Source: Anthracocystis setariae (taxonomy: Eukaryota > Basidiomycota > Ustilaginomycetes > Ustilaginales > Ustilaginaceae). From it: a stretch of DNA of 64,000 bases. The translations under genes and the position numbers were made by a program. The stretch is taken from NCBI GenBank assembly GCA_928724745.1, contig CAKMXJ010000018.1, positions 62,001 to 126,000 of the forward strand, read 5' to 3'. The notes beneath the pieces were generated by a model that was not told the DNA's origin, did no database searches, and worked only from the letters and a program-made list of their open reading frames with translations. Below are positions 10,764 through 21,404 of the stretch, piece by piece; the stretch's first letter is position 1; each line of letters opens with the position of its first letter.

Positions 10764-11014
10764 TCCCCCCCAAAACCCTTCCTGCTGGCCATCTTCTTTT
10801 CTTCCCCCCTCTTGTTTCCACTGCAAACAATACAGAAACAATGCAATGCATCTTTGCTACAGTCGTGCAACCACAAACGTGCGTCACGGTGTGAAATGAA
10901 ATGAACTGCCGATCACGAAGGGGAAGGGAGGGTTTAAAAACACAGACTCGGGTTGTTTGGTTTGCTAAGCGGCATCTTGAATTTTGCACATGATGAGCAA
11001 CATCATTGGATCGA

Positions 11015-11997
11015 TTACGACATGGAAGCTTGGGCGCCAGCCGTGGCTGCGAGACGATTCCTCCTCCTCTCTGCCTCCACCTCCTTCTCTGAATTGATCT
11101 GGTCTACAAACGTTTCGATTTCGCTAAGTTCTAGATTCCTCACCTTGCCGTACCCATCCATGAGCGCGATCTCAATGTTCTTGGCACCCGTCTGCACGAC
11201 TTCCAACAAACTCTTGATCGCGAGCTTGATGGTCTCCTCTTTATCCATGCCATCCTTGTGATTCTTTTCCAAAAACTCGCGCACGGTCTTGCTGCTACGA
11301 CCGATGGCATTCGCCTTCCACGCCGAGTACATCCCACTCGGCTCAGTCTGGTACAGCTTAGGCTTGGCATCGTTTTCGTCAAAGCCAATGATGAGCGTTG
11401 AAATGCCAAAGGGGCGCACACCGCCGGATTGGGTGTACTTCTGTTGGATCCCCGCCACGTGGCGCGTGATGTAGTCGACACTCACAGCGTCCTCAACGTT
11501 GAGCCTATGCGATTGGCACTCGATGCGCGCTTTGTCGATGAGAATCCGCGCATCGGCGGTGAGCCCGGCAAAGGCGAGACAGATGTGATCGTCTAGCATA
11601 GCCGTCTTGCGAATCGTGCGTGCATCTTGCAGTTGCAAAACCGACTTCTTCTCCACACCAAGAACGACACACTCGGCGCCACGGACGCCAACAGCACACG
11701 TTCCCTTTCGAACAGCTTCGAGCGCATACTCGACTTGAAACCTACCCAACGACGCAAACGCCAAAAGAAAAAAGAAAAAAAGAGCGGTGAAAGTGGCTGA
11801 GATTTGGTCAGAATCCATATCGGTTGTTTCAAGTGTAGAGCTCGGGCATGTAGACTCACAGATGGCCATCGGGCGAGAAGACGGTCAGCGCTGGTAGTGG
11901 TATTTGAAAAGGAAGCAAAGATTCATCAGCGTCAGTGTGTCGTGCAAAGGTTAGCATATATAGAAACAGCCACACACTTACCTCGATCATACGACAT
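11015..11997 (-). CDS. PRE6: 20S proteasome subunit alpha-4 (PSMA7/Pre6), three exons
   Basis: Exons on the minus strand: 11997-11982 (16 nt), 11890-11860 (31 nt), 11741-11015 (727 nt), joined in frame to 257 residues. The start reads [20 protein letters not shown], the proteasome alpha signature; later come [32 protein letters not shown] and [11 protein letters not shown]. Donors are GTAAGT and GTGAGT; acceptors are CAG and TAG. Length fits the family (human PSMA7 248 aa). Alpha subunits form the gated outer ring and have no catalytic threonine. The C-terminus is charged and Ala-rich. The two tiny first exons are missed by ORF-only reading. The promoter is shared with the CCH1 side. Confidence 0.95.
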
Positions 11998-13072
11998 GTC
12001 TGCAACGATGCACTTGTAGAGTGTGTAGGCGGTGGTGGTTGCACTGCGGTATTAGTCGGTGTAGACGCTTTGACGCGGGGCAGCGAAGTGGTGATGTTGC
12101 GAGTTGATCGAGATGGTGTGGTTGTGTTGGTCTGTCTGTCTGTCTAGATTGTCAACGTGCCAGGTTGGCCTGAGCTCGATTTGGGAGCCAACGCAATCCG
12201 ATTCAAGAAAAGGTGGAGAAAGAACGCGTCAGTTGCGGCCGACTTGAATACGATCAGAGTCGGGTCCAGCTTAGTCACTGCCGCCAAATTTCGTCATTTG
12301 TGTTAGTGTTAGAGCTACTAAAACTTACAAATTATCATGCGGAAAAGCATGCCTCTCCACTTCGGAAGTTTAGCTGAAACACGCACACATGTTGGGTGTG
12401 CGTTGTGCATGCGCCGGCAGCAAGACTCTATCTTGACTTGAACTCGGCGCTATTTTATATCTCTATGCAGCAGTTCTCTCGGATGAAGTGCACGATCCTC
12501 TCTGAGATCACAGTTCGCCATCATCGGAAAGCGTCCGGCGGCTGCGTGGTCTTGTGATCTCTGATCCGAGCGGGTCCAATTCCCCCAACGCACGATAGAT
12601 CCAGCAGGTAAAGCGACTACTACTACACTAAGAAATACGAATCTATGGCCGCGCCCAGATAAACTTTTCGGTGAAATTCGAGTGGTTCAGGGTGCATTCG
12701 CCCTTTTTTTTTGGCTTTCGGCTTCGTTAAGAGATGCGCGGTTTCGGCGCTGTTCCGAATGATAACAGCACGGCCACCACCGCATTGAACCCCCTCCCTA
12801 CATTCACTCCTTGACTCATTCACCTACTCATCTCGATATAGACAGACACGCTTTCGGTGACGCTATTTTCGTTTTCCTTTCGGCTGGCATCCGAGCGAGC
12901 GAACGAGAAAAGTCGTCACGCTTATCGAGTGGCTGAGTCGCAGCGTTGGTTTCCCGCTCTGCCACTAACCATCCTCAGTACCACCTTCATCTTCAACTAA
13001 CGACTACAGCGACGAGGAGGAAATCGCTACGACTATGGCTGGACCCATACTCTCGTCACAAACACAACTACA
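11998..13072. other. Divergent intergenic region PRE6 / CCH1
   Basis: About 1.07 kb, no supported gene. A short TGTC run (TGTCTGTCTGTCT) lies near 12131-12144. The CCH1-proximal 200 bases are probably its leader. Confidence 0.55.
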
Positions 13073-16000
13073 ATGAGTCAACCGAGCCGCTCAGACGCTG
13101 CCGCCGACTCGCAGACCCAGTCGCACACACAGCCTCAAGGTCTACATGTACCCATACGAGAACCATTACCATCACCCACATCTCCCCATCTCAGGGACTC
13201 GATCAGCGCCAGCAGCATCCCAGACCACAACTCTGACATCTATATCAACAGCTACTATTATGGCAATGTCGATATGCCAGAGCTCAGACTCGCCTCGGCC
13301 AGCAGTCCTCAACCTTGGAGCTCCGGATTTGCTCAGAGCCCTTTGAATTCGCCAGGCATGACTTCAAACGACCAACGTCTCCTAAGGAGACTCAGCTGGA
13401 GCAGTGCAGACGATCACACTCGTGCAGGCCCGTCAACATCACCTGGCATCGAGCAAGAACTGTCAAGTTCGCATCAGCGAAATGCGTCTTCGGCGGATGC
13501 AGGCCTCGTCCGTGGTCCACTCGAGCTATCGCCTCAACCGGACATCAACTCATCTTTCCCGATATCTGGCGACCGCTTCCGTCATCGCAATTCGTCACTG
13601 CCTTTATCCAGTCCGCTCGCAGACAGCCAAGCTATGGCTTATGGCTACAGCCGAGAGTCGAACGCCACCTGCACGTCCGAAGACAATGACAGAGCGATTC
13701 TTACCTCGCATCAGGACGGACGTAGGCACCTTTCAGTGCGATACAAGGAACCCGCAGAGCACGACTATCAGCGTGTCGCTTCGCCCGATCAGATCGAGCA
13801 AGCAGAGTCGGGACTAAAGTCGAGTGCCGACGTTTATGCAACTGCTGGTCATCTCCATGCCTCCGGTCTCGACAAAGCGAAAGCTGGCTTCCAGAGATTC
13901 AGCAAATCCATACGTCGCATGAGCAGACGCGTTGTACATCAGCACGAACAAGGACACGTTCCGCTCACGGATCAAGATGGCGAAGAGAGCGATTCTTCCG
14001 CTTCCACTATGCCACATCGAACTGGCGACGCCTCCGATATCCATCCAAGTACCCACCATGCCCAACTGTTGCGTGGAAAGAGCCTCGGCATTTGGGGTCC
14101 AGACAGTAAGCTGCGCAAAGCACTCGCAGCTGTGCTTGCGCAGTGGTGGATAGAGCCTGCCATTCTGCTCGTAATCCTCACCAACACAGTCACGCTGGTA
14201 GTGCAGTCCGCTCACAGCGTCTACACCAGGCCGAGACCGGTCCATTACTTTGGCGATGTTTCCGACTACATCCTGCTCGTCATCTTTGGCATCTATACCG
14301 TTGAACTTGCTGCACGCATCATCGTCTCGGGCTTCATTATCAATCCGCCTCCGCTCTACGCTGCCCCTATCGCCACCCTTGCTGACGATGATGTCCAGGT
14401 TGATCGAGACGTCAAGGACTCGATGCCTTGCTTGACGGAGCATCGCCGTCAGGCGTCAAGGTCTAACACCTTGGACACGCTCGGAATGTTCGGAGGCAAC
14501 CTGAAGGACAAGGCTCAGCGCGTTCTTGCTGGCAACGAAGGCTTTACAGATCCTATCGCCAAACGGCGCCCTTCGTACACACCCACTTACCCTAAGGATA
14601 GCTATAACTCGACTTCGGCGCAGCCACGGTCTCCCAACAGTGCCATTTCCCCGGATCAGGTTCGACATCCGGGCCGTCGCCTCAATCAGTCCGAAACAAG
14701 CATGTTCCTCTCCGAGTCGACCGTGCCGTCCTTTTGGCAGAGCACAAAGGCGCCTTTCGCCGAGGCCTTTGAGAAGCAGCGTGTACAGGCTGTTCATCAT
14801 GCCTTTTTGCGCCATTCCTGGAACCGTGTCGACTTTGTTGCAGTACTCTCCTTCTGGATCGCTTTTGCTCTTGCTATGACGGGACAGGAGGCTACCAACT
14901 CGCATCACATCTACATCTTTCGAGCTGTCAGCGTGCTTCGTTGTGCTCGACTCTTGACAGCAACGAGTGGTACATCCACCATCCTGCACTCGCTCAAGCT
15001 GTCCGCCTACATCCTGCTCAGTGTTTCGTTTTTCACGGGCTTCGCGATGCTGCTCTTCAGCATCATTGGTGTCCAGAGCTTCCAGGGCTCGTACCGCAGG
15101 AACTGTGTATTCCTGGAGCCCGGCAGCAATATCACCCTCACTCAGTTGTGCGGAGGCTTCGTTACCCAGTCCGGTCAACGGGTCGGACATGTGCTGCTGG
15201 ATGATTCGCCGTCGGGTTTGGCGCCGAAAGGGTTCATCTGTCCCATGGGCCAGATCTGTCAGGAACAGGCTCAAAACCAAAACAACAATACCCAGTCCTT
15301 CGACAACATCCTTGCATCGCTGCTCGAAGTCGTCATTGTCATTTCCGCCAACAATTGGTCGCAGACCATGTACGACATGATCGATGCCGACTACTATGCC
15401 TCGTGCATCTATTTCATCATTGGCATCATCATTCTCAACTTTTGGCTTGCCAACTTGTTTGTCGCTGTAATCACCAACAGCTTCGCCATACTTACCGCAC
15501 GCACCCAGCGCAGTGCTTTCGCCGATCAGAAGCTCGAAGACAGCATCACGGACGACGAAAAGCAGCCCAACAGGGGCAGACTCAAGAGCTTGGCGGTCGG
15601 ATTCAAGCGCGTTTGGGGGTTCACCAAGTACCTTTGGATCCTCGCTATCATCGCGGATCTGGCCATTCAGGCGTCGCGGGCCACCTACCTTCCGCCGCCC
15701 GAAATTCACCGACGTGGTAGGATCGAGCTCTACTTTACGCTGGCATTCGACTTTGAGATTGCGATGCGCTTCTTGGCGTTCGTCCTGGACGGGGACTGGA
15801 GAGGCTTCTTAGTCTCGAAACAGAACCAAGCCGATCTCTTCTTGGCAGTGGTCACGAGTATCATCCAGGTGCCTGTTATTCATAATTCACAGGTCTATCC
15901 GTGGCTCACCTTTTTCCAGTTGGCGAGGTTCTACCGAGTGATTGCCGCCATTCCGCGCATGCGGGTGCTTCTCGTCCGCGCCTTCGGCTCGCTCAACAAG

Positions 16001-19000
16001 ATGCTCAACATGGTTCTCTTCCTGCTGCTCATGGTCGGTCTCGCTTCCTTGATCGCGACGCAGCTTTTCCGCGGCGATATTGCGCAGGAGAGTGGGGGCA
16101 ACTGGACAGAGATGACATTCAAGTCTTCTTTCAACTCGTTCCTGGCCATGTATCAGATCTTCACGTCGGAGAACTGGACCGACGTCCTTTTCAGCGCGAC
16201 GGCGGCGGAGACCGAATTCAAGCAGGCTGTCATCGCAGGCATCTTCCTTTCGTTCTGGTTCATGTTTGCCAACTTTATCGTGCTCCAGATGTTCATCGCC
16301 GTCATCAACGAGAACTTTGGCGTCGCCGAGCATGAAAAACGCCAGCAGCAGCTTGAACAGTATCTACGCCGCAACGAGCCGCAGCCCCTCACGTTGACCG
16401 CGCGTGTGCTCAACAAGCTAAGTCCGTACCGCTGGCTCAAGAGGCGAAATGCGGCGTTTCTGGGCTCTAGGTCGTCGGATCCTGGCAAGAGCGATGCGGG
16501 GTCGCGCACGAACAAAATCATCGGAGGTTCGGGGTTGAACAAGCGTGCCGACGACGAAAAGAAATCAAGGCCGCTCTCGATCCACCATGTCATGGAGGGT
16601 TCGACCGCGACGGCTCATCGCACGGTCAAGACGATGAGGAAGATGCTTCGATTGGATCAGCCGGAGGAAGTGGTGCCGCTCGACAACTTGCAGGCGCGCC
16701 GGCTTCGCAGCAGCATCCATGCTGATGACCTGCTCAACCCTGGCGAAGCTGGTGCTGCCTACGATGCTGACCCTTCAGATCAGGCGGCTTACCAGTTTGC
16801 AAACGAGAGAAGGCTGGAGCGAATGCGTTCGGATCTAGGGCTCAAGGCTCTAGGTGGAGCGAATGACACGCCGTCCAAAGCTTTCCTGCCGCGGTCGTAC
16901 AGCGACCCGCGCATCCGGGAAGCGCAGTTTATCGCCTCGCATCCGTCGTATGACAAGTCGTACTTTCTCTTCTCCAACCACAACCGCTTCCGCCGCTTCT
17001 GTCAGAGCTTGGTGCCGTCTTCTTACGGAGAGAGGCTGTTCGGCCGGCCCGTATCGCCGTATCGATACAAGCTCTTCCAGGCTACCGTGTTCATGGGTAT
17101 CTTGGGATCGGTCGTCTCTGCTGCCATCGCTACTCCCGTATACCGACGTGACTACTATGCCAAGTACGGCCTAATCCGTGCATCGTGGTTCTCGATCCTC
17201 GAGTTGAGTCTGTCGTCCTTGTTTTTGGCCGAGTTCTTCGTCAAGACGATTGCAGACGGTCTTGCGTTTACGCCGAATGCATATGTGCTCAGCGTCTGGA
17301 ATTCGCTCGATCTGTTTGTGTTGATCACGCTTCTCATCAACGTCACCACCGAGCTGGCCGTGATTGGAGGTGTGTCGCGCTTCACTCGAGCGTTGAAGGC
17401 ATTCCGTGCGCTTAGGCTTATCAACCTCTCGGCGCTGATGCGTGACACGTTCCACGCCGTCATGATCGCAGGAGCAGGCAGAATTTTGGACGCGTCGATA
17501 CTCTCGATCCTCTACATCATCCCGTATGCAGTGTGGGGGCAGAACTTGTTCGCCGGTCTGCTCTACTCGTGCAACGACCAGTCGAGCTCGATCCAGACAA
17601 AGTTCGATTGCCACGGCGAGTACAATAGCTCGCCAGGAAGCTTCAACTTCCTTGCACCTCGCGTGTGGGCCAACCCGACGCAGGGCAGTGTGTATTCGTT
17701 CGATGATTTCAAGGGCGCGCTGCTGATTCTCTTTGAGATTATTTCGCTCGAAGGTTGGATCAACGTCATGTCGACTGCGATGAGCGTCGCCGGCAAGGAT
17801 CAGCAGCTGCAAAACGACAATCGTCAGGTGAATTCGCTCTTCTTCCTCATCTACAACCTTGTCGGAAGTACGACCGTGTTGACGCTGTTCGTCTCAGTCA
17901 TCATTGAAAATTTCCAGACGTTCTCGGGTGCAGCATTCCAGACGGCAGCACAGAGGCAGTGGATCGATCTACGGAGGCTTGTGATGCGACAACGACCGTC
18001 GAAGCGTCCCAAGCGTCGGCCGACGCAGGCGGTAAGGGCGTGGTGCTACGACCGCGTGCTCAACAAGAACGGATGGTGGAGCCGCGCCATGACGATGGTG
18101 TACGTGGCGACGATTGTGACGTTGATGACGCAGCAGTATACGGATCCGGAGTGGGCCAACCAGCTGCGGTATGCGCTCTATCTTGGGTATACGGCGGTGT
18201 ATGCGCTCGACATTGTGGCTCGTCTGCTGGGGCTAGGATGGAGGAGCTACCGAGAGAACCCGTGGAATCTGTACGATCTCTTTGTGGTGTCCGGTACGAT
18301 TGCGACGACGCTACCTCTGATGGGTGGGAGGGTCGACTCATCTGCGGTGGTTCAGTTGCAGAAGCTGTTCTTGACCTGCGTGGCGCTCAAGTTGGTGCAG
18401 AAGAACCGAGCGCTCAACCAACTATTCAAGACGGCGTTTGCATCGCTGCCCGCCATTCTCTCTCTTTTCCTGCTGTGGCTCACCATGTTCCTCGTGTGGG
18501 CCATCATGTTGGTCGAGGTATTTGGTCTGACAAAGTGGGGCTCCAACGAGACGCATGCCAAAAACTTCTCCACCTTTGTCGGCACCATGATTTTTCTCAG
18601 TATGATCTCGACCGGCGAAGGCTGGAACGCGTTCATGCACGACTACACGCTCTCGCCGCCGCAGTGCACGCCCGCGGCGAGCTACCTCAACACCGACTGC
18701 GGCAGCGAGCCATGGGCGTACGTGCTCTTCATCGGCTGGAACGTCATCTCGATGTACATCTTCCTCAACATGTTTACCGGTACCGTGGTCGAGAACTTTT
18801 CGTACATTGTCGACCTGGGTAGCAAGGCGATGCTGACGCCGCTGGATATTCGACAGTTCAAGAGCAGCTGGGCCAAGTTTGATTCGTCGCGCAAAGGGTA
18901 CATCAAGAAGGAGCAAATTGTGCCGTTCTTGGCTGAGCTCAAGGGCGCGCTCGAGGTGGGTCTGTATCCGCCAGAGTGCCGCGTACAGGTGCTCAAGGCT

Positions 19001-19849
19001 GCTCTGTCGAGCGAGCCTGCTGTCCCGCCGAGTCCGACGGCGGGTGGTGGTATGGGAGGCAAGGCGAAGGGTGCGCTCGAGTTTTTCAAGAACGTATCGT
19101 CGCCACTGCGCTCGCCCATGCGGGAGCGCGAGGGTAAAGATGGGGAGAGGGACCAGGGCTTGTTCCGCTGGCCGACGCCTACTGGCGATCGACCGCGACA
19201 ACCGGCGCAGACGGAGGCGGAGCGATTGGCGCAGGCGTTGTCGACGGTGGATCCGGCCGACCTGCGAATGCGTCGGGAGCGCCTCAACCGGCTGTACCAG
19301 GAGGCGCTGATGCAGATGGACGAGCGCAAAGGCATCTCGTTCACGGACATGTTCCTTCTGGTCGCGCGGACCAAGCTGGTGGACGAGAGCGAGGCGCTCA
19401 ACATCGAGGAGCTGCTCGAGCGGAAGGAGCTGGTGGAGAAGATCGAGGATCGTGTTCGGCTCGACCGCGTCCGGGGTCTGTTGCAGATGGGCTATTGGCG
19501 TCGACGCTTCCTTGCGCTGCGTGAAGAGATGCACAGGGTTGATGACGTGTTGGACGAAAGCGTGCCCACGATCATGGTACATGAGAGTCCTGATAGGAGG
19601 CAGCAGCGGCCAGTGGTGCCGAGTCTGACGTTGCAGATTCCAGGAGCAGTTACACCGATGTTGACGGCTTCGGGGTCGCAAAAGTCGCTGCGTGAGCTGG
19701 AGATGCGTGCGTCGCCCGTGATGGAGTCGTTCGAGGCTACGGCGTGGGGCGAGGTCATGAAGCGGATGGACACTCACGAGGCAACGAATGAGGAGGAGGA
19801 GGAGGGCAAGGGCAAGGGCAAGGGGAAGGATGAAGACGAGTGGAATTGA
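13073..19849 (+). CDS. CCH1: Voltage-gated calcium channel alpha subunit Cch1
   Basis: A 2258-residue single-exon protein with four six-helix repeats, of animal Cav/NALCN-like architecture. Repeat I begins near residue 350, II near 850, III near 1340, IV near 1670. Pore loops read ISANNWSQ, FTSENWTD, ISLEGWIN and STGEGWNA, so the selectivity positions are Asn760, Glu1033, Glu1560 and Glu1849. Voltage-sensor S4 arginines are sparse in repeat I (FRAVSVLRCARLL) and clearer in repeat III (FTRALKAFRALRLI). Near 1923-1950 an EF-hand-like stretch (FDSSRKGYIKKEQIVPFL) follows repeat IV. With Mid1, Cch1 forms the high-affinity calcium uptake channel of the fungal plasma membrane, acting after store depletion or stress. 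The N-terminal 340 and C-terminal 300 residues are Ser-rich or charged and probably disordered. Yeast Cch1 is 2039 aa. Confidence 0.95.
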   Translation: MSQPSRSDAAADSQTQSHTQPQGLHVPIREPLPSPTSPHLRDSISASSIPDHNSDIYINSYYYGNVDMPELRLASASSPQPWSSGFAQSPLNSPGMTSNDQRLLRRLSWSSADDHTRAGPSTSPGIEQELSSSHQRNASSADAGLVRGPLELSPQPDINSSFPISGDRFRHRNSSLPLSSPLADSQAMAYGYSRESNATCTSEDNDRAILTSHQDGRRHLSVRYKEPAEHDYQRVASPDQIEQAESGLKSSADVYATAGHLHASGLDKAKAGFQRFSKSIRRMSRRVVHQHEQGHVPLTDQDGEESDSSASTMPHRTGDASDIHPSTHHAQLLRGKSLGIWGPDSKLRKALAAVLAQWWIEPAILLVILTNTVTLVVQSAHSVYTRPRPVHYFGDVSDYILLVIFGIYTVELAARIIVSGFIINPPPLYAAPIATLADDDVQVDRDVKDSMPCLTEHRRQASRSNTLDTLGMFGGNLKDKAQRVLAGNEGFTDPIAKRRPSYTPTYPKDSYNSTSAQPRSPNSAISPDQVRHPGRRLNQSETSMFLSESTVPSFWQSTKAPFAEAFEKQRVQAVHHAFLRHSWNRVDFVAVLSFWIAFALAMTGQEATNSHHIYIFRAVSVLRCARLLTATSGTSTILHSLKLSAYILLSVSFFTGFAMLLFSIIGVQSFQGSYRRNCVFLEPGSNITLTQLCGGFVTQSGQRVGHVLLDDSPSGLAPKGFICPMGQICQEQAQNQNNNTQSFDNILASLLEVVIVISANNWSQTMYDMIDADYYASCIYFIIGIIILNFWLANLFVAVITNSFAILTARTQRSAFADQKLEDSITDDEKQPNRGRLKSLAVGFKRVWGFTKYLWILAIIADLAIQASRATYLPPPEIHRRGRIELYFTLAFDFEIAMRFLAFVLDGDWRGFLVSKQNQADLFLAVVTSIIQVPVIHNSQVYPWLTFFQLARFYRVIAAIPRMRVLLVRAFGSLNKMLNMVLFLLLMVGLASLIATQLFRGDIAQESGGNWTEMTFKSSFNSFLAMYQIFTSENWTDVLFSATAAETEFKQAVIAGIFLSFWFMFANFIVLQMFIAVINENFGVAEHEKRQQQLEQYLRRNEPQPLTLTARVLNKLSPYRWLKRRNAAFLGSRSSDPGKSDAGSRTNKIIGGSGLNKRADDEKKSRPLSIHHVMEGSTATAHRTVKTMRKMLRLDQPEEVVPLDNLQARRLRSSIHADDLLNPGEAGAAYDADPSDQAAYQFANERRLERMRSDLGLKALGGANDTPSKAFLPRSYSDPRIREAQFIASHPSYDKSYFLFSNHNRFRRFCQSLVPSSYGERLFGRPVSPYRYKLFQATVFMGILGSVVSAAIATPVYRRDYYAKYGLIRASWFSILELSLSSLFLAEFFVKTIADGLAFTPNAYVLSVWNSLDLFVLITLLINVTTELAVIGGVSRFTRALKAFRALRLINLSALMRDTFHAVMIAGAGRILDASILSILYIIPYAVWGQNLFAGLLYSCNDQSSSIQTKFDCHGEYNSSPGSFNFLAPRVWANPTQGSVYSFDDFKGALLILFEIISLEGWINVMSTAMSVAGKDQQLQNDNRQVNSLFFLIYNLVGSTTVLTLFVSVIIENFQTFSGAAFQTAAQRQWIDLRRLVMRQRPSKRPKRRPTQAVRAWCYDRVLNKNGWWSRAMTMVYVATIVTLMTQQYTDPEWANQLRYALYLGYTAVYALDIVARLLGLGWRSYRENPWNLYDLFVVSGTIATTLPLMGGRVDSSAVVQLQKLFLTCVALKLVQKNRALNQLFKTAFASLPAILSLFLLWLTMFLVWAIMLVEVFGLTKWGSNETHAKNFSTFVGTMIFLSMISTGEGWNAFMHDYTLSPPQCTPAASYLNTDCGSEPWAYVLFIGWNVISMYIFLNMFTGTVVENFSYIVDLGSKAMLTPLDIRQFKSSWAKFDSSRKGYIKKEQIVPFLAELKGALEVGLYPPECRVQVLKAALSSEPAVPPSPTAGGGMGGKAKGALEFFKNVSSPLRSPMREREGKDGERDQGLFRWPTPTGDRPRQPAQTEAERLAQALSTVDPADLRMRRERLNRLYQEALMQMDERKGISFTDMFLLVARTKLVDESEALNIEELLERKELVEKIEDRVRLDRVRGLLQMGYWRRRFLALREEMHRVDDVLDESVPTIMVHESPDRRQQRPVVPSLTLQIPGAVTPMLTASGSQKSLRELEMRASPVMESFEATAWGEVMKRMDTHEATNEEEEEGKGKGKGKDEDEWN

Positions 19850-20170
19850 GCAGACATTTGTCGGTCGTCTTTTTGTCTTGTTAGAGGTGTTGCAAGCGTT
19901 GAATGGACAGTTTAGAATTGCATGTCACGTACAGTATCGGAGCTGATCGCTGTGGGCGAGTTGTGAGTGTGTCGGTGTGTCAGATGGTGGTGATGCATCA
20001 TCGTGCTCTGTTTGGTGAGGGGTTGGGCAGGGGATGAAGAGGTTGTCATGGCTGTCTGTGCGTGTGTGTGTTTGGAGAGATAGGATTGTGATCTGCATGA
20101 ATTGTGATGTGTTTGAGATGCTTTCGAACCTCCTCAGGTGCAGGTGTGGTTGTTGAGCCGTACTCAAGCG

Positions 20171-20432
20171 CCACCCACATTATGCTAAGGACTTGTATAT
20201 AGTTGCGTTGCCAAGATGAGCAGTTGAACCAGACATGAGTTTGACTCTCCCGCTCCACCCATACTGTACAAAGGATTGTGGTTCACATTAACAATTGTAG
20301 ATGGGTGCCCAAGATGAGCAGTCAAACCAAAACTAGGCCTGAACTTTGCTGTAGCTGCCTCAACTTTGTCCCATACCTGTGCTGAACATACAACAATGAT
20401 GGTGGTGGTGGTAGTGTGTGGTCAAGTTCAAA
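20171..20432. repeat. Satellite-like repeat block, copy 1
   Basis: Contains two subunits with CCACCCA...GTACAAAGGATTG and CAAGATGAGCAGTTGAACCAGA, followed by a CTGCCTCAAC segment, a short GATGGTGGTGG run and TGTGTGGTCAAG. The same order recurs at 20690-20985, so the block is a diverged direct duplication. Confidence 0.75.
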
Positions 20433-20689
20433 GCGTGACTAACATTGTAAAGAAACAAAAGATTGTCCCTGGAGCGAGGTTAGCAGCCAGGACCCTGGCC
20501 AACCCTGTACCATGGCTGCCATGGCTGCCACTTCATGGCCCCCTGCCCAAAGCCAGGGGCACTGGCAGGTACGGGATTATTACATTTTCTAACGAGGTGA
20601 TTCTATCTCATCCGGTCCACCCGGATTCATCTTGATGATTGTGGTTGCCTCGATAAGATGCATGATGAGAAGTTGAAGCAGACTTGAGC

Positions 20690-20985
20690 TTGACCCTCTT
20701 GCTCCACCCACTTTGTACTAAGGATGGGAGGGTCCACCCACTTTGTACTAACGACTTTGATTCATTCACAATGCGATTGCAGATGGGTGGACAAGATGAG
20801 TAGTTGAACCACAGAACTTGACTCAAGCTCCCTCAACATCGCCCAGCAGTATGCTTGTGCTAAACATTGACAATGGTGATGGTGATGGTGATGGTGATGG
20901 TGATGGTGATGGTGATGGTGATGGTGATGGTGATGGTGGTGGTGGTGGTGGTGGTGGTGGTGTGTGGTCAAGACCAAAATTCAAC
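20690..20985. repeat. Satellite-like repeat block, copy 2
   Basis: Repeats the order of copy 1: CCACCCACTTTGTACTAAGGA (twice, at about 20706 and 20732), GATGGGTGGACAAGATGAG, TTGAACCA, CTCCCTCAAC, a GGT-rich run, TGTGTGGTCAAG. The GGT run has expanded here into a long hexanucleotide microsatellite. A further partial unit (ATGAGAAGTTGAAGCAGACTTG) lies just before, at about 20665. Confidence 0.75.
20873..20962. repeat. (GGTGAT)n/(GGT)n microsatellite
   Basis: About ten GGTGAT units followed by about nine GGT units. A likely polymorphic locus; copy 1 of the block has only about four GGT units at the matching place. Confidence 0.95.
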
Positions 20986-21404
20986 TCAGCTCACTGTGAG
21001 TTTTCCAAGAGAGCAGAAGGGTTGGGGAAGGTGGGTTGAGCTGAACTTGACTCCCAACTCATGAATAGAGAATAATGTGTCTACAGTAGTACTTGTGAAA
21101 CTGTAGTACTTGTGAATTTTGCATGCAGTAAAATTGATGGAGTCACTACTCTTTGCAATGGCAAGCAAGCCTGTTTGTGATTGCACAGTCAATCAAACTT
21201 GCATTGACATGAGCGCAAGGGACTATGCTACAATGAACAGAACAGATGTGCTACAGTTGATGGCAAGAAGAACTTGCATGAGGCACCAAATCGAAGAACT
21301 TGGTAGGAGAGGCATTGGCATTCTCAATGGCGCTGAGAGGTTCATAGACCTCAGCATTGTTGGAGGAAGGTTGTGATGATGGAGTAGGAGAGGACAACAG
21401 TGAC

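Noticed and set aside
14456..15709. 417-codon antisense frame under CCH1
   Set aside because: Same reason; it overlaps conserved channel helices on the sense strand.
18422..19777. 451-codon antisense frame under CCH1
   Set aside because: Arg/His-rich translation without conserved features; the sense strand encodes the conserved channel.
20873..20962. Regular repeats that could look like a CRISPR array
   Set aside because: Contiguous hexanucleotide units without spacers, in a eukaryotic genome; it is a microsatellite.
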